A stretch of 64,000 nt of DNA from Kitasatospora sp. SUK 42 (lineage in GTDB: Bacteria; Actinomycetota; Actinomycetes; Streptomycetales; Streptomycetaceae). The position numbers and the translations under genes were made by a program. Shown here in pieces: positions 34,123-42,994 of the stretch (position 1 is its first letter; every line of letters begins with the position of its first letter). The notes under the pieces are model-generated. The model did not search any database and was not told the DNA's origin. It saw only the letters and a list, made by a program, of their open reading frames with translations. Location: assembly GCF_015776785.2 (NCBI RefSeq), contig NZ_LFMD02000007.1, forward strand, positions 217,549 through 281,548, read 5' to 3'.

Positions 34123-34935
34123 ATGGACCACAACCACATCCCTCCGACCGTGCGCCGGACTTACGGCACCGACGATCTGGCCAAGGCTGCCAGCTTCGCG
34201 GGCGGATTCATCAATTTCGGTGACTGGCAGGGCATCGACCTGACCGCCCCGACCCCCGAGGACCGGGTGCACAGCCAGGAGCAGCTCTACCGGCGGGTGT
34301 TGCGGGCCTTCCCGGAGCCGCGGGTGCAGTTGCGGCTGGCGGAGGTCGGCTGCGGGCGCGGGCTGGGTGCGGCGCTGGCGCTGCGGGAGTTCCGCTTCGC
34401 GGCGGTGACGGGCGTGGACATCCACCCCGACCAGATCGAGCGCGCCCGCGCCGTCAACGCCAGAGCCCTGGCCACCTACCCGGACCGGCTCGCGTTCACC
34501 CTCGGCTCGGCCGCCCAACTCCCCTTCTCCGACGGCTATCTGGACGGTGTCTTCTCCGTCGAGGCGGCCCAGCACTTCCGCGAGCTCACCGGCTTCGCCC
34601 GCGAGTGCGCCCGTGTCCTGCGGCCGGGCGGGCGGCTGGTCGTCACCACCTTCTTCTCCGCCCCAGGCCCCGAGGTCGCCGAGCGCCTCAAGATCCTGCT
34701 CGCCAGCTTCGCCGACGGACTCGACGTCGCCCACCCCCTCGGCGACTTCACCGCCGACCTCACCCGCTCGGGGTTCACCGACGTCACCGCCGAGTCCATC
34801 GGCACCGACGTCTGGCCGGGCCTGGACCGCTACCTCACCGACGCCGTCCCCGCCGCCCACTGGAGCCGCAACTTCCTCCCCGCCTGGCGCTCCGGCCTCC
34901 TCGACTACCACCTGGTCACCGCGACCCGCACCTGA
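34123..34935 (+). CDS. SAM-dependent methyltransferase, class I
   Basis: A 270-residue methyltransferase. Motif I is LAEVGCGRGLGAALAL, followed by VTGVDIHPDQIERARAVNAR, then GSAAQLPFSDGYLDGVFSVEAAQHF and ECARVLRPGGRLVVTTFFS. Similar enzymes methylate small molecules such as sterols, terpenoids or polyketides. It lies alone between a lipoprotein and a convergent hydrolase gene. ATG 34123 is likely; AGGAG lies 12 bases upstream. The palindrome CACGTAACGTG (34032-34042) in the upstream spacer may be a regulator site. Confidence 0.85.
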   Translation: MDHNHIPPTVRRTYGTDDLAKAASFAGGFINFGDWQGIDLTAPTPEDRVHSQEQLYRRVLRAFPEPRVQLRLAEVGCGRGLGAALALREFRFAAVTGVDIHPDQIERARAVNARALATYPDRLAFTLGSAAQLPFSDGYLDGVFSVEAAQHFRELTGFARECARVLRPGGRLVVTTFFSAPGPEVAERLKILLASFADGLDVAHPLGDFTADLTRSGFTDVTAESIGTDVWPGLDRYLTDAVPAAHWSRNFLPAWRSGLLDYHLVTATRT

Positions 34936-34970
34936 CCCGCACCCGGGCCGGGTCGCGCCGCCCCGCCGGT

Positions 34971-35732
34971 TCAGCCGAGGTCGAACTCCGCGACGACGGG
35001 CAGGTGGTCGGAGGCCCGGTGCGCGAGCTCGTCGTCGACCACGGTGAACTCGCGGCAGCGTGCGGCGAGTTCGGGCGTGGCGAGGAGGTAGTCCAGGCGG
35101 GCGGAGGCGCCGGGGGCCTCCTCGGCGGTCGCGATGCGGCTGGGGTAGGTCGGCCGCGGGGCGCCGGATTCGAGGTCCGTCCAGCCCCGGGCTGCCAGCA
35201 GGTCGGCCGGTCCGGTGTCCACCCGGCCGTCCGCGGTGGTGGTGCGCAGCCTGAGCGTCCTGGCCAGGGCCTCGTGCGTGCCGGGGAGTTCGGCCCTGGA
35301 GAGGCTGTTGAGATCGCCCATCACCACCGAGTGCGGCGTGAACGACGCGGCGCCGGCGACGGTCTCCGCCTCCGCCAGCCGGAGGACCGGCGAGAACGGG
35401 TGGAGGTGGGTCATGACGAAGGCGACCTCCCCGATGCCCGTGCGCAGCACCACCTCCGCCCTGCCGTTGAACATCCCGGCCGACTGGGTGTCGACCCGGA
35501 CGGCCTCCAGTTCGGGCCGGTGCAGCAGCGCCACGTGGTTGCCGCTGGGGGCCCGGTTGAGGACGCCGGTCAGACCGAGTTCCCCGGCGAAGCGCTCGAA
35601 CGTCCCGTCCGTGTCGAAGCCCGCACACTCGCACAGGCCGAGGACGTCGGGGCGCTGCTCGCGGATCACCGAGAGCAGCGCCCCGGTGCGCCCCTCTCCT
35701 CCGTCGAGGATGTTGTACGCCATCACGCGCAT
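34971..35732 (-). CDS. Endonuclease/exonuclease/phosphatase-family hydrolase
   Basis: A 253-residue cytoplasmic metal-dependent hydrolase of the EEP fold. Visible motifs are MAYNILDGGEG, PDVLGLCECAGF (catalytic Glu), FVMTHLHPF, VVMGDLNSLS and ASDHLPVVAEFDL. The family includes nucleases, inositol-phosphate phosphatases and sphingomyelinases. It is the last gene of an IclR-site-preceded operon with a dehydratase and a U32-like protein, so a phosphodiester- or phosphate-bearing metabolite is more likely than DNA (inference). Confidence 0.85.
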   Translation of the reverse strand: MRVMAYNILDGGEGRTGALLSVIREQRPDVLGLCECAGFDTDGTFERFAGELGLTGVLNRAPSGNHVALLHRPELEAVRVDTQSAGMFNGRAEVVLRTGIGEVAFVMTHLHPFSPVLRLAEAETVAGAASFTPHSVVMGDLNSLSRAELPGTHEALARTLRLRTTTADGRVDTGPADLLAARGWTDLESGAPRPTYPSRIATAEEAPGASARLDYLLATPELAARCREFTVVDDELAHRASDHLPVVAEFDLG

Positions 35733-35781
35733 GGTGGGTTCCCTGGGAGTGTCGGGCGGTCCGGGAGGACCGGCGGCCGTC

Positions 35782-37533
35782 TCACGAGCGCCCGATCACG
35801 GGCGGCACCATCCCCAGGTGCCCCTCGGTGGGCGCCCGGAGGAAGTCGAGGTCGCAGCCCTGCGGGGCCTGGGTGACGTGCCGCCGGTACAGGGCGGGCC
35901 AGCCGCGCAGGTGCGGGGAGGGCGGCGGTGACCAGGCGGCGCGGCGGCGGGCCAGCTCCTCCTCCGGGACGTCCAGGTCGAGCCGCCCGGCCGGTACGTC
36001 CACCACCACGGTGTCGCCGGTGCGGACGAGGGCCAGCGGCCCGCCGACGGCGGCCTCGGGGGCGGCGTGCAGGAGGACGGTGCCGAAGCTGGTGCCGCTC
36101 ATCCGCCCGTCGGTGACCCGCACCATGTCCGTCACCCCCCGCGCGGCCAGCTTGGCGGGGATCGGCACCATGCCCCACTCGGGCATGCCGGGCACCCCGA
36201 CCGGTCCGCAGCCGGTGAGCACCAGCACCGTCTCGGCGGTGACGTCGAGGTCCGGGTCGTCGATCCGCGCCCGCATCTCCTGGTACGAGGTGAAGACCAG
36301 CGCCGGACCGCGGTGGACGAGCAGCGACGGTCCGGCCGCCGAGACCTTGATCACCGCGCCGTCCGGGGCCAGTGAGCCCCGGACGACGGCGAAGGCGCCG
36401 CCGCGGCGCAGCGGGTCGGTGAGCGGCCGCAGTACGCCGGAGGGCCCGGGCGCACCGGCGGCCGCCGCGCCGAGGGCGGTACCGGCCACGGTCGGCGCGT
36501 TCCGGTCGAGCAGGGGGCCGAGTTCGCGGACCAGGGCCGGTACGCCGCCGGCCGCGTGCAGGTCCTGGACGAGGCCGGCGCCGGAGGGCTCGACGTCGGC
36601 GAGCACCGGCACGTCCGGACGGACGAAGTCCTCCGGCGCGATGTCCAGGGCCAGCCGCCCTGCGATCGCCGCCAGGTGGATGATCGCGTTGGTCGAGCCG
36701 CCGATCGCGTTCAGCATCGCGATGCCGTTGCGGAACGCCGTCGGGGTGAGGATCTGCGAGGGGGTCACGCCCTCGCGGACGAGTTCGACGGCCCGCCGCC
36801 CGGCCTGCTCGGCCAGGGCCTCGGCGGCGGGGTCGCCGGCCGGGACGGTCGCCGAGCCGGGCAGTGCCATGCCGAGCGCCTCGGTGAGGATCGCCATGGT
36901 GGAGGCGGTGCCCATGGTGTTGCAGGCGCCGAGGCCGCAGGAGAGGCATCGTTCGACCTCCGCCCAGCCGGTGTCGTCGAGCCGGCCGGCGCGGTGGTCC
37001 TCCCAGAGCCGCCACAGGTCGGTGCCGGTGCCGAGCCGGCGGCCGCGGTACACGGCCGCCGGGCGGGCGCCGCCGGTGACCATGACGGCCGGCAGGTCGG
37101 CGCTGGCGGCGCCCATCAGGGCGCCGGGGACGGTCTTGTCGCAGTTGGCGAGCAGGACGACGCCGTCGAGCGGGTTGGCCCGCAGGGTCTCCTCGACCTC
37201 CATGGCGAGGAGGTTGCGGTAGAGCATCGCGGTGGGCTTCATCAGGTCCTCGCCCAGCGACATGACGGGGAAGCGCATCGCGATGCCGCCCGCGGCGGTG
37301 ATGCCCCGGCGGACGGCGTCGACCAGGCCGGCCAGTGGCAGGTTGCACGGGTTGAGGTCGCTCGCGGAGTCCGCGATGCCGATCACCGGGCGGTGGTCGT
37401 CGGGGTCCATCGCGACGCCGATCGAGCGCATCGCGACGCGGTGCAGGACGGCCACCTCGTCGCCGCCCGCGAACCATTCCCGGCTTCTCCGCGCGTACGG
37501 TTCCCGGCTCCGCCGGTCGTCGTGGTCGCTCAC
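35782..37533 (-). CDS. IlvD/Edd-family dehydratase, likely sugar-acid dehydratase
   Basis: A 583-residue iron-sulfur dehydratase. Cluster ligands are visible in LLANCDKTVPG and RCLSCGLGACNTMGTAST, and GGSTNAIIHL, TGCGPVGVPGMPEWGM and RVTDGRMSGTSFGTV are diagnostic. Family members act on dihydroxy-acids, 6-phosphogluconate or aldonic acids. In this sugar-import regulon an aldonate dehydratase forming a 2-keto-3-deoxy acid fits better than the branched-chain amino acid enzyme (inference). The GTG overlaps the stop of the U32-like gene (GTGA). Confidence 0.9.
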   Translation of the reverse strand: MSDHDDRRSREPYARRSREWFAGGDEVAVLHRVAMRSIGVAMDPDDHRPVIGIADSASDLNPCNLPLAGLVDAVRRGITAAGGIAMRFPVMSLGEDLMKPTAMLYRNLLAMEVEETLRANPLDGVVLLANCDKTVPGALMGAASADLPAVMVTGGARPAAVYRGRRLGTGTDLWRLWEDHRAGRLDDTGWAEVERCLSCGLGACNTMGTASTMAILTEALGMALPGSATVPAGDPAAEALAEQAGRRAVELVREGVTPSQILTPTAFRNGIAMLNAIGGSTNAIIHLAAIAGRLALDIAPEDFVRPDVPVLADVEPSGAGLVQDLHAAGGVPALVRELGPLLDRNAPTVAGTALGAAAAGAPGPSGVLRPLTDPLRRGGAFAVVRGSLAPDGAVIKVSAAGPSLLVHRGPALVFTSYQEMRARIDDPDLDVTAETVLVLTGCGPVGVPGMPEWGMVPIPAKLAARGVTDMVRVTDGRMSGTSFGTVLLHAAPEAAVGGPLALVRTGDTVVVDVPAGRLDLDVPEEELARRRAAWSPPPSPHLRGWPALYRRHVTQAPQGCDLDFLRAPTEGHLGMVPPVIGRS

Positions 37534-38450
37534 GGCTCGGGCACCCCCAGGCCCTCGGCGCCGGGGCCGGACTGGACGAGGGGGACGCCCGAGCGGTCGA
37601 TCCACTCCCGCGCGACGGCCGCCCGGTGGACCTTGGCCGCCGCGATCGCGGCGGCGTCGGACGCCAGGTGCTCGCCGGCCGGGTAGAGGTTGCGGGCGTT
37701 GCGCAGCCCGAACTTGACGTACATCGGCGCCCCCACCGGCGCCAGTTCGGCCACCTCGTGCCCGCGCACCACCCCGGCGAGCCAGTCGGGGGACTCGACG
37801 TAGAGGTCGATCGGCAGCGTGGTCGCCGCGCGCAGTTCGGCCAGCTGTCCGAGGGTGATGTCGCAGGGCACGTTGACGGTGTGCGCGCCGAGCCGGGCGA
37901 GCTGGCGCATGGCCACGGGGTTGGAGGGCGCGATCAGCACGGAGGCCTTCCAGACCACCGACGCCGGGATCTCCCCGGCCGCCTGGAGCCCGCTCAGCAC
38001 CTCCAGCAGTCCGAGGTCGGAGACCAGGAAGCCCCGGATGCCCTGCTCGACGGCGCGCAGCACGTCCTCGACGGCGTGGCGGAGCTGGCGGGTGCCGCGC
38101 AGCTGGCCCGCGAGCGCGGCGCCGTCGGCCGAGCGGGAGTGGTTGCCGGTGTCGTAGCCCTCGCGCGGGCCGACGAACAGGGAGACCTCCAGGCCCCGGT
38201 CGGCGCCGATCCGCGCCATCTCGGCCAGTTCGGCCCGGGTGAGGAGCATCGCGCCGCTGCCCTGCGAGACGCGGTTGACGGTCACGCCGAGTGCGTCGCC
38301 CGCGGCGAGGGTGGCCCGCAGGACGTCCGGGCCCTCGACGCTGGGGATCTCCACCCGGTAGTGGGCGCCGTCGGGGAAGCGGAGTTCGCTGGGCGGCGGG
38401 ACGGGCTCGGCGCTCAGTCCGAGTCCGGCGACGATGTCGGTGCCCCTCAT
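37530..38450 (-). CDS. U32-peptidase-like TIM-barrel protein
   Basis: A 306-residue protein resembling the N-terminal barrel of the peptidase U32 family: VNRVSQGSGAMLLTRAELAE, LEVSLFVGPREGYDTGNHSR, GFLVSDLGLLEVL and VKFGLRNARNLYPAGEHL. The C-terminal domains of collagenase-type U32 proteins are missing. In sugar-acid loci such proteins may be aldolases or isomerases, not peptidases; this is a guess. AAGGAAG precedes the ATG. It heads the operon with the dehydratase, and an operator lies 33 bases upstream. Confidence 0.72.
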   Translation of the reverse strand: MRGTDIVAGLGLSAEPVPPPSELRFPDGAHYRVEIPSVEGPDVLRATLAAGDALGVTVNRVSQGSGAMLLTRAELAEMARIGADRGLEVSLFVGPREGYDTGNHSRSADGAALAGQLRGTRQLRHAVEDVLRAVEQGIRGFLVSDLGLLEVLSGLQAAGEIPASVVWKASVLIAPSNPVAMRQLARLGAHTVNVPCDITLGQLAELRAATTLPIDLYVESPDWLAGVVRGHEVAELAPVGAPMYVKFGLRNARNLYPAGEHLASDAAAIAAAKVHRAAVAREWIDRSGVPLVQSGPGAEGLGVPEP

Positions 38451-38482
38451 GCGCTTCCTTTCGCGTCAGGATTCAGGGTGAT

Positions 38483-38499
38483 GTTCTGTGTCACAGAAC
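38483..38499. promoter_or_regulatory. IclR-type operator 1
   Basis: GTTCTGTGTCACAGAAC, arms GTTCTG and CAGAAC with a five-base centre. It lies in the divergent region, 33 bases before the U32-like gene on the minus strand. Confidence 0.65.
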
Positions 38500-38578
38500 C
38501 TGGTTTCACCACACGATCGAGAGCCAAGCACCACGGCTCACCGATCGTCAAGACCGTTATGCTGAATGGCAGACCACT

Positions 38579-38595
38579 GTTCTGCATGACAGAAC
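38579..38595. promoter_or_regulatory. IclR-type operator 2
   Basis: GTTCTGCATGACAGAAC. It lies 29 bases before the alcohol dehydrogenase start and just after a possible -10 box TATGCT (38558-38563), so binding would block transcription. Confidence 0.65.
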
Positions 38596-38623
38596 ACGGA
38601 GCCATGATTCGAGGAGACCGACC

Positions 38624-39598
38624 GTGCGAGCCCTCCGCGTCGACCGCCCCCACTCCGTCGCCCTCACCGAGGAGCCCGCCCCCGGGCCGGGCTCCGACGA
38701 GCTGCTGGTCCGCCCCCGCGCGGTCGGCCTCTGCGGCACCGACCTGGAGCTGATCGACGGCGCCGTCGACCCCGCCTACGTCCGCTACCCGCTGGTGCTC
38801 GGCCACGAGTGGTCCGGCGTGCTGGCGGACGGGACCGCGGTGGTCGGCGAGGGCATCGTCCCCTGCCGCGCGTGCGCCGCCTGCGAGCGCGGCGCGACCA
38901 ACCTGTGCGCGACGTACGACGAGCTCGGCTTCACCCGCCCCGGCGCCGCGGCCGACGAACTGGCCGTCCCCGCCCGGCTGGTGCACCGGCTCGCGCCCGG
39001 GGTGGACCTCGCCGAGGCGGCGCTGGTCGAGCCGATGGCCGTGGTGCTGCGCGGCCTGCGCCGGGCCGCGCCCGAGCCGGGGCTGCGCGCCCTGGTCGTC
39101 GGCGACGGCACGATCGGCCTGCTGGCCGCCCATCTGCTGCGGCTCTGGTCGCCCGCCGAGATCCGCGTGCTCGGCCGGCGCCCGGAGCAGGCGGGCCTCG
39201 TGGCGGCCGCCGGCGCGGACCGGTTCGTACTCGACGCCGAGGAGGCGGGCGGCGGCTACGACCTCGTGGTCGAGGCGGCGGGCGCCCCGGAGGCGGTGCG
39301 GACGGCGCTCGGCGCGGCCGGGCGCGGCGGGCGGGTCCTGCTGCTCGGCCTGGCCGGCACGGGCCGCACGGCCGCACTGCCGATCGACGACACGGTCAAC
39401 GGCGACCTCACCGTCCTCGGCAGCTTCGCCTACACCTCGGAGGTCTGGCGGGAGGCCGTGCACCTGCTGAACACCGGCGAGGTGGCGCCGGGCTTCGTGA
39501 TCACCCACCGCTTCCCGCTCGCCGAGGCGCGGCGGGCGCTGGCCGTCCTGCGCGGCTGCAACGGCCCCCGGGGGAAGGTGCTGCTGACCCTGCCGTAG
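38624..39598 (+). CDS. Zinc-dependent alcohol dehydrogenase
   Basis: A 324-residue medium-chain dehydrogenase. Catalytic zinc ligands are in GLCGTDLE and GHEWSGV; the structural zinc loop is CRACAACERGATNLC. The NAD(P) Rossmann segment reads ALVVGDGTIGLLAAHLLRLW. Relatives oxidise polyols or sugar alcohols such as sorbitol, threonine or galactitol. GTG 38624 follows GAGGAG. It is divergent from the dehydratase operon with an operator before each, so it likely performs the first oxidation of the imported polyol or sugar (inference). Confidence 0.9.
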   Translation: MRALRVDRPHSVALTEEPAPGPGSDELLVRPRAVGLCGTDLELIDGAVDPAYVRYPLVLGHEWSGVLADGTAVVGEGIVPCRACAACERGATNLCATYDELGFTRPGAAADELAVPARLVHRLAPGVDLAEAALVEPMAVVLRGLRRAAPEPGLRALVVGDGTIGLLAAHLLRLWSPAEIRVLGRRPEQAGLVAAAGADRFVLDAEEAGGGYDLVVEAAGAPEAVRTALGAAGRGGRVLLLGLAGTGRTAALPIDDTVNGDLTVLGSFAYTSEVWREAVHLLNTGEVAPGFVITHRFPLAEARRALAVLRGCNGPRGKVLLTLP

Positions 39599-39622
39599 CT
39601 CCGGGTGACGGCCCGCCGGACG

Positions 39623-39649
39623 GCGCACCCGGCTCACCCGGCTCACCCG
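39623..39649. repeat. Three 9-bp tandem copies containing a stop codon
   Basis: GCGCACCCG, GCTCACCCG and GCTCACCCG follow each other at 39623, 39632 and 39641. The last contains the stop codon of the minus-strand IMPase-family gene (39643-39645); the middle one holds a second in-frame stop. Confidence 0.7.
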
Positions 39650-40413
39650 ACCGCCCGGCGCAGCGCGGCGGCGATGCCCGGAGCGGCGGCCAGGACCAGC
39701 TCCCCGTCCGGCGGGCCGCCGCCCGGCCCCTCCACGACGGCGCCCGCCTCCCGGGCGATCAGCGCACCCGCCGCGTGGTCCCAGGGCCCGAGGCCGCGCT
39801 CGTAGTAGCCGTCCAGCCGCCCCGCCGCGACCGCGCACAGGTCGGCGCAGGCCGAGCCACTCATCCTGACGTCCCGTACGTCCGGGGCGAGTTCGGCGAG
39901 CACGGCGAGCTGCCGGGCGCGGGCCGCGCGGTCGTACGCCAGGCCGGTGGAAACCAGCGCCCGGCCCAACCGGGTCTCGCCGCTCGCCCGCAGGGGCCGT
40001 CCGTCCAGGGTCGCGCCCCTCCCCCGGGCGGCGGCGAACACCTCGCCCGCCGGGAGCGTCACCACCGCTCCGGCCTCGGCCGTCCACGCCCCCGGCCACC
40101 CGCTCACCACCGCCACGCTCACCGCGCACGGAGCGGAGCGGTACAGGTGGTTGACCGTCCCGTCGATCGGGTCGACGATCCAGGTCAGCCCGCTGCTCCC
40201 GGGCCGGTGCCCGCTCTCCTCGCCGAGGAAGCCGTCGAGCGGCCGCGCGGCGAGCAGCGCGTCGCGGATCAGTGCCTCGGCCTCGCGGTCGGTGGCGGTC
40301 ACCACGTCCAGCTCCGAGGACTTGGTCGCGACCACGAAGGCCTCGCCCGCGCGGCCGCGGACGTACGCGGCGCCCTCGCGCGCGACCTCGGTCGCCAGCG
40401 TCAGCAGGTCCAC
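39643..40413 (-). CDS. Inositol monophosphatase-family phosphatase
   Basis: A 256-residue Mg2+-dependent phosphatase. Motifs visible are FLGEESGHR, WIVDPIDGTVNHLYRSAP and the C-terminal GLGPWDHAAGALIAREAGAVV. Family members hydrolyse inositol-1-phosphate, histidinol phosphate, fructose-1,6-bisphosphate or PAP. GTG 40413 has AGGAGG four bases upstream. It is divergent from the IclR gene and within the same regulon area, pointing to a phosphorylated polyol as intermediate or substrate (inference). Confidence 0.88.
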   Translation of the reverse strand: MDLLTLATEVAREGAAYVRGRAGEAFVVATKSSELDVVTATDREAEALIRDALLAARPLDGFLGEESGHRPGSSGLTWIVDPIDGTVNHLYRSAPCAVSVAVVSGWPGAWTAEAGAVVTLPAGEVFAAARGRGATLDGRPLRASGETRLGRALVSTGLAYDRAARARQLAVLAELAPDVRDVRMSGSACADLCAVAAGRLDGYYERGLGPWDHAAGALIAREAGAVVEGPGGGPPDGELVLAAAPGIAAALRRAVG

Positions 40414-40422
40414 GGACCCTCC

Positions 40423-40445
40423 TAGAATGTTCGGCAGGGAAGAAT
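40423..40445 (+). promoter_or_regulatory. Promoter and weak IclR-type site before the regulator gene
   Basis: TAGAAT (40423-40428) is a good -10 box reading toward the regulator gene. The overlapping 17-mer at 40429-40445 (GTTCGGCAGGGAAGAAT) matches the regulon palindrome at about 12 of 17 positions. This fits weak autoregulation. Confidence 0.4.
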
Positions 40446-40475
40446 CAGGTTCCACAGGACAGGACGGGGACGGCG

Positions 40476-41276
40476 ATGACGGACACCACGGAGAGCGGCG
40501 AGAAGCGGACCTACGCGGTGGGCAGTGTGGTCCGGGCACTGCGCCTGGTGGACCTGGTCGCCGAGGGCCCGGCCGAGGGCGTCACGCTGACCGAGCTCAC
40601 CCGCGGACTCGGCACCTCCAAGTCCACCGCCTACTCGCTGGCCCGCACCCTGGTCGACGCCGGCTACCTGCGCGACGTGCAGCCCGGCCCCCGCTACCGG
40701 CTCGGCATGGCCCTGGTGCGGCTCGGCGACCGGGCGTCCGCCGCGCACCCGCTGGCGGACGTGGTCAAGCCGGTGCTGCACGAGCTCAGCCGGCAGACCG
40801 GGATGACCGCGCGCGCCGCGATCAACGACGACGGCTACCCGATGTTCATCGCCCGGGTCGACGCGCCGGGCACCATCCGCTTCCACACCCCGCTCGGCGT
40901 GCGCGAACTGCCGCACACCTCCGCCGCCGGCAAGGTGATCCTCTCCCTGCTGCCGGCCGGGGTGACCGAGCGCGTCGCCGAGGAGACCGGGCTGCCTCCG
41001 CGCACCCGCAAGACCATCACCTCGGCGGCCGAGCTGCGCGCCGAACTCGACCTCACCCGGGGGCGCGGCTACGGCGTGGACGACGAGGAGGACTCCGACG
41101 GCGTCCTCTGCGTCGCCGCGCCCGTCTTCGACCACACCGGTACGGTCTTCGGCGCGCTGTCCGTCACCGGGCTCAAGGGGGACCAGTCGGTGCGGCAGAT
41201 CACCGAGCTGGGCGGGGTGCTGACCGAGGCCGCCGACCGGATCACCCGGGCGCTCGGCGGCCACCGGGCCCTCTGA
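40476..41276 (+). CDS. IclR-family transcriptional regulator
   Basis: A 266-residue regulator. The N-terminal winged HTH (VGSVVRALRLVDLVAEGPAE, then LTELTRGLGTSKSTAYSLAR) precedes the IclR effector domain (FHTPLGVRELPHTSAAGKVI, RGYGVDDEEDSDGVLCVAAP). It sits in the middle of the regulon, between the metabolic genes and the ABC transporter. The GTTCTG-N5-CAGAAC palindromes on both sides are the natural candidates for its sites; IclR-type operators commonly have this length and symmetry. The effector is unknown, probably the imported sugar or its first product. Confidence 0.92.
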   Translation: MTDTTESGEKRTYAVGSVVRALRLVDLVAEGPAEGVTLTELTRGLGTSKSTAYSLARTLVDAGYLRDVQPGPRYRLGMALVRLGDRASAAHPLADVVKPVLHELSRQTGMTARAAINDDGYPMFIARVDAPGTIRFHTPLGVRELPHTSAAGKVILSLLPAGVTERVAEETGLPPRTRKTITSAAELRAELDLTRGRGYGVDDEEDSDGVLCVAAPVFDHTGTVFGALSVTGLKGDQSVRQITELGGVLTEAADRITRALGGHRAL

Positions 41277-41326
41277 GCACCGGCTGCGGCCCCGCGGCCC
41301 CGGGCCCCGCACGGGCCCCGGGCCCA

Positions 41327-42106
41327 CTACTTGATCCCCGAGCGCAGGAAGCTGTTGATGAACTGCCGCTGCCCGATCAGGAAGAGGGCGAGCAGCGGCG
41401 CCGTGACGATCACCGTCCCGGCCGCCATCCTGGGCACGTCGATGCCCGTCTCCGGGGCCAGGAAGCGGACGAGGCCGACCGTCACCGGGCGGGTCTCGTC
41501 CGACACGGCGACGATCAGCGGCCAGAGGAAGTTGTTCCACTGCGTCGAGACCGAGACCAGCGCGTACGCGACGATGCTCGGCCTGGCCGCCGGCACGAAC
41601 ACCTTCCACAGGATGCCGAGCCGCGACACCCCCTCGATCTGGGCCGCCTCCACCAGTTCGTCCGGCACCCCGAGGAACGCCTGCCGCAGGAAGAACACGC
41701 AGAACGCGCTGGCCACGTAGGGGAGTCCGACCCCCGGGAGGGTGTCGAGCAGCCCGAAGCCGGCGATCGTCCGGTAGTTCTCCGACATCAGGACCTCGGG
41801 GAAGATCATGAGTTGGACCAGGACGAAGGCGAACAGCGGCCCCCGCAGCGGGAATTCGAACCGTGCGAACGCGTAGGCGGCGAGCACGCCCACCACCAGC
41901 TGGGCGGCGGTGATCCCGGTGACCAGCAGCGCGGTGTTCAGGTAGTAGCGGCCGAACGGCGCGGCCTGCCAGGCCGAGGAGAGGTCGGCGGTGCCCGACT
42001 CGAAGGCACGGACGAAGACGTAGAGCAGCGGGGCCGTCCAGAGCAGGCCGGCCAGCCACGCGAGCGCCGTCTCGACCCGGTCGGGCCAGCTGACGATGCG
42101 GTCCAC
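41327..42106 (-). CDS. ABC sugar permease, UgpE/MalG type
   Basis: A 259-residue inner-membrane permease, six transmembrane helices, with the EAA motif ELVEAAQIEGVSRLGILWKV and a C-terminal GQRQFINSFLRSGIK typical of the family. GTG start: its ribosome site (AGGAG) overlaps the TAG stop of the preceding permease. Last gene of the transporter operon. It converges with the IclR gene across a GC-rich spacer containing GGGCCC inverted repeats. Confidence 0.92.
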   Translation of the reverse strand: MDRIVSWPDRVETALAWLAGLLWTAPLLYVFVRAFESGTADLSSAWQAAPFGRYYLNTALLVTGITAAQLVVGVLAAYAFARFEFPLRGPLFAFVLVQLMIFPEVLMSENYRTIAGFGLLDTLPGVGLPYVASAFCVFFLRQAFLGVPDELVEAAQIEGVSRLGILWKVFVPAARPSIVAYALVSVSTQWNNFLWPLIVAVSDETRPVTVGLVRFLAPETGIDVPRMAAGTVIVTAPLLALFLIGQRQFINSFLRSGIK

Positions 42107-42115
42107 GGGGGGCTC

Positions 42116-42994
42116 CTAGCGGTAGTGGATCCGGCGGTCCAGCAGACGGATCTGCAGGACGGCCAGGGCGACCAGGACGCCGATCACCAGCAGCGAGATC
42201 GCGGCGCCGTACTGCGGCCAGTGCTGGGCGAAGGTCACCCGGTAGATGTAGTAGAGGAGCAGGTTGCTGGCGTTGTCGGGCCCGCCCTGGGTCATCACGA
42301 AGACGAAGTCGACCATCTTGATGCTGTCGGCGAGCGCCACGATGGCGGCGAACAGCGTGGTCGGCATCAGCAGCGGGAAGGTCACCCGGCGGAAGTGGGT
42401 GAACCGTCCGGTGCCCTCCAGCAGGGAGGCCTCGTCCAGTTCGGGGTCGATGGCCTGGAGGCCGGCCAGGTAGAAGATCATGAAGAAGCCGGCCTCCTTC
42501 CAGACCATCATCGCCATCAGGGAGGGCAGGACGAGAGCGGTGTCGCCGAGCCAGTCCGGCCCCGTCACCCCGAACCAGCCGAGCACCTCGTTGATCACGC
42601 CGATGTTGGGCTGGTAGAAGTACAGCCAGATCACGGCGACCGCGACCACCGGCAGGATCGCCGGGGCGAACACGCCGGCCCGCAGCAGCGCCTTGCCCTT
42701 CAGGGCGCGTTGCAGCAGGACGGCGAGCAGCATCGCGAGGGCCAGCGAGACCGGGACGGTCAGCACCGAGAACAGCAGGTTGTTCACCAGTGCCTTGCGG
42801 AAGACCTCGTCCTCGGCCAGGAGGCGGTAGTTGTCCAGGGTGGGCCCCTCGTCCCGGCGGTCGTACAGGCTGCTGACGACCGTCGAGACGAGCGGCTTCA
42901 CCGTGAACAGGACGAGGAAGGCGAACGCGGGCACCAGCAGCGCGTACGCGAACACCTGGTCCGGGAGCCTGCGCGGCGAGGTGCGGGGCTTCAC
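42116..42994 (-). CDS. ABC sugar permease, UgpA/MalF type
   Basis: A 292-residue permease with six transmembrane helices (first: FAYALLVPAFAFLVLFTVKP) and the EAA motif PELDEASLLEGTGRFTHFRR. The GTG overlaps the stop of the binding-protein gene (GTGA). It pairs with the UgpE-type permease. Confidence 0.92.
   Translation of the reverse strand: MKPRTSPRRLPDQVFAYALLVPAFAFLVLFTVKPLVSTVVSSLYDRRDEGPTLDNYRLLAEDEVFRKALVNNLLFSVLTVPVSLALAMLLAVLLQRALKGKALLRAGVFAPAILPVVAVAVIWLYFYQPNIGVINEVLGWFGVTGPDWLGDTALVLPSLMAMMVWKEAGFFMIFYLAGLQAIDPELDEASLLEGTGRFTHFRRVTFPLLMPTTLFAAIVALADSIKMVDFVFVMTQGGPDNASNLLLYYIYRVTFAQHWPQYGAAISLLVIGVLVALAVLQIRLLDRRIHYR

Noticed and set aside
35782..37533. Branched-chain amino acid biosynthesis ilvD
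   Set aside because: The family is right, but the context is an IclR-controlled import regulon with dehydrogenase and phosphatases and without other ilv genes, so a sugar-acid dehydratase is more likely.
41281..41326. Intrinsic terminator between the IclR and permease genes
   Set aside because: GGGCCC repeats are present, but the arms do not extend into one consistent long stem; I could not support a specific hairpin.
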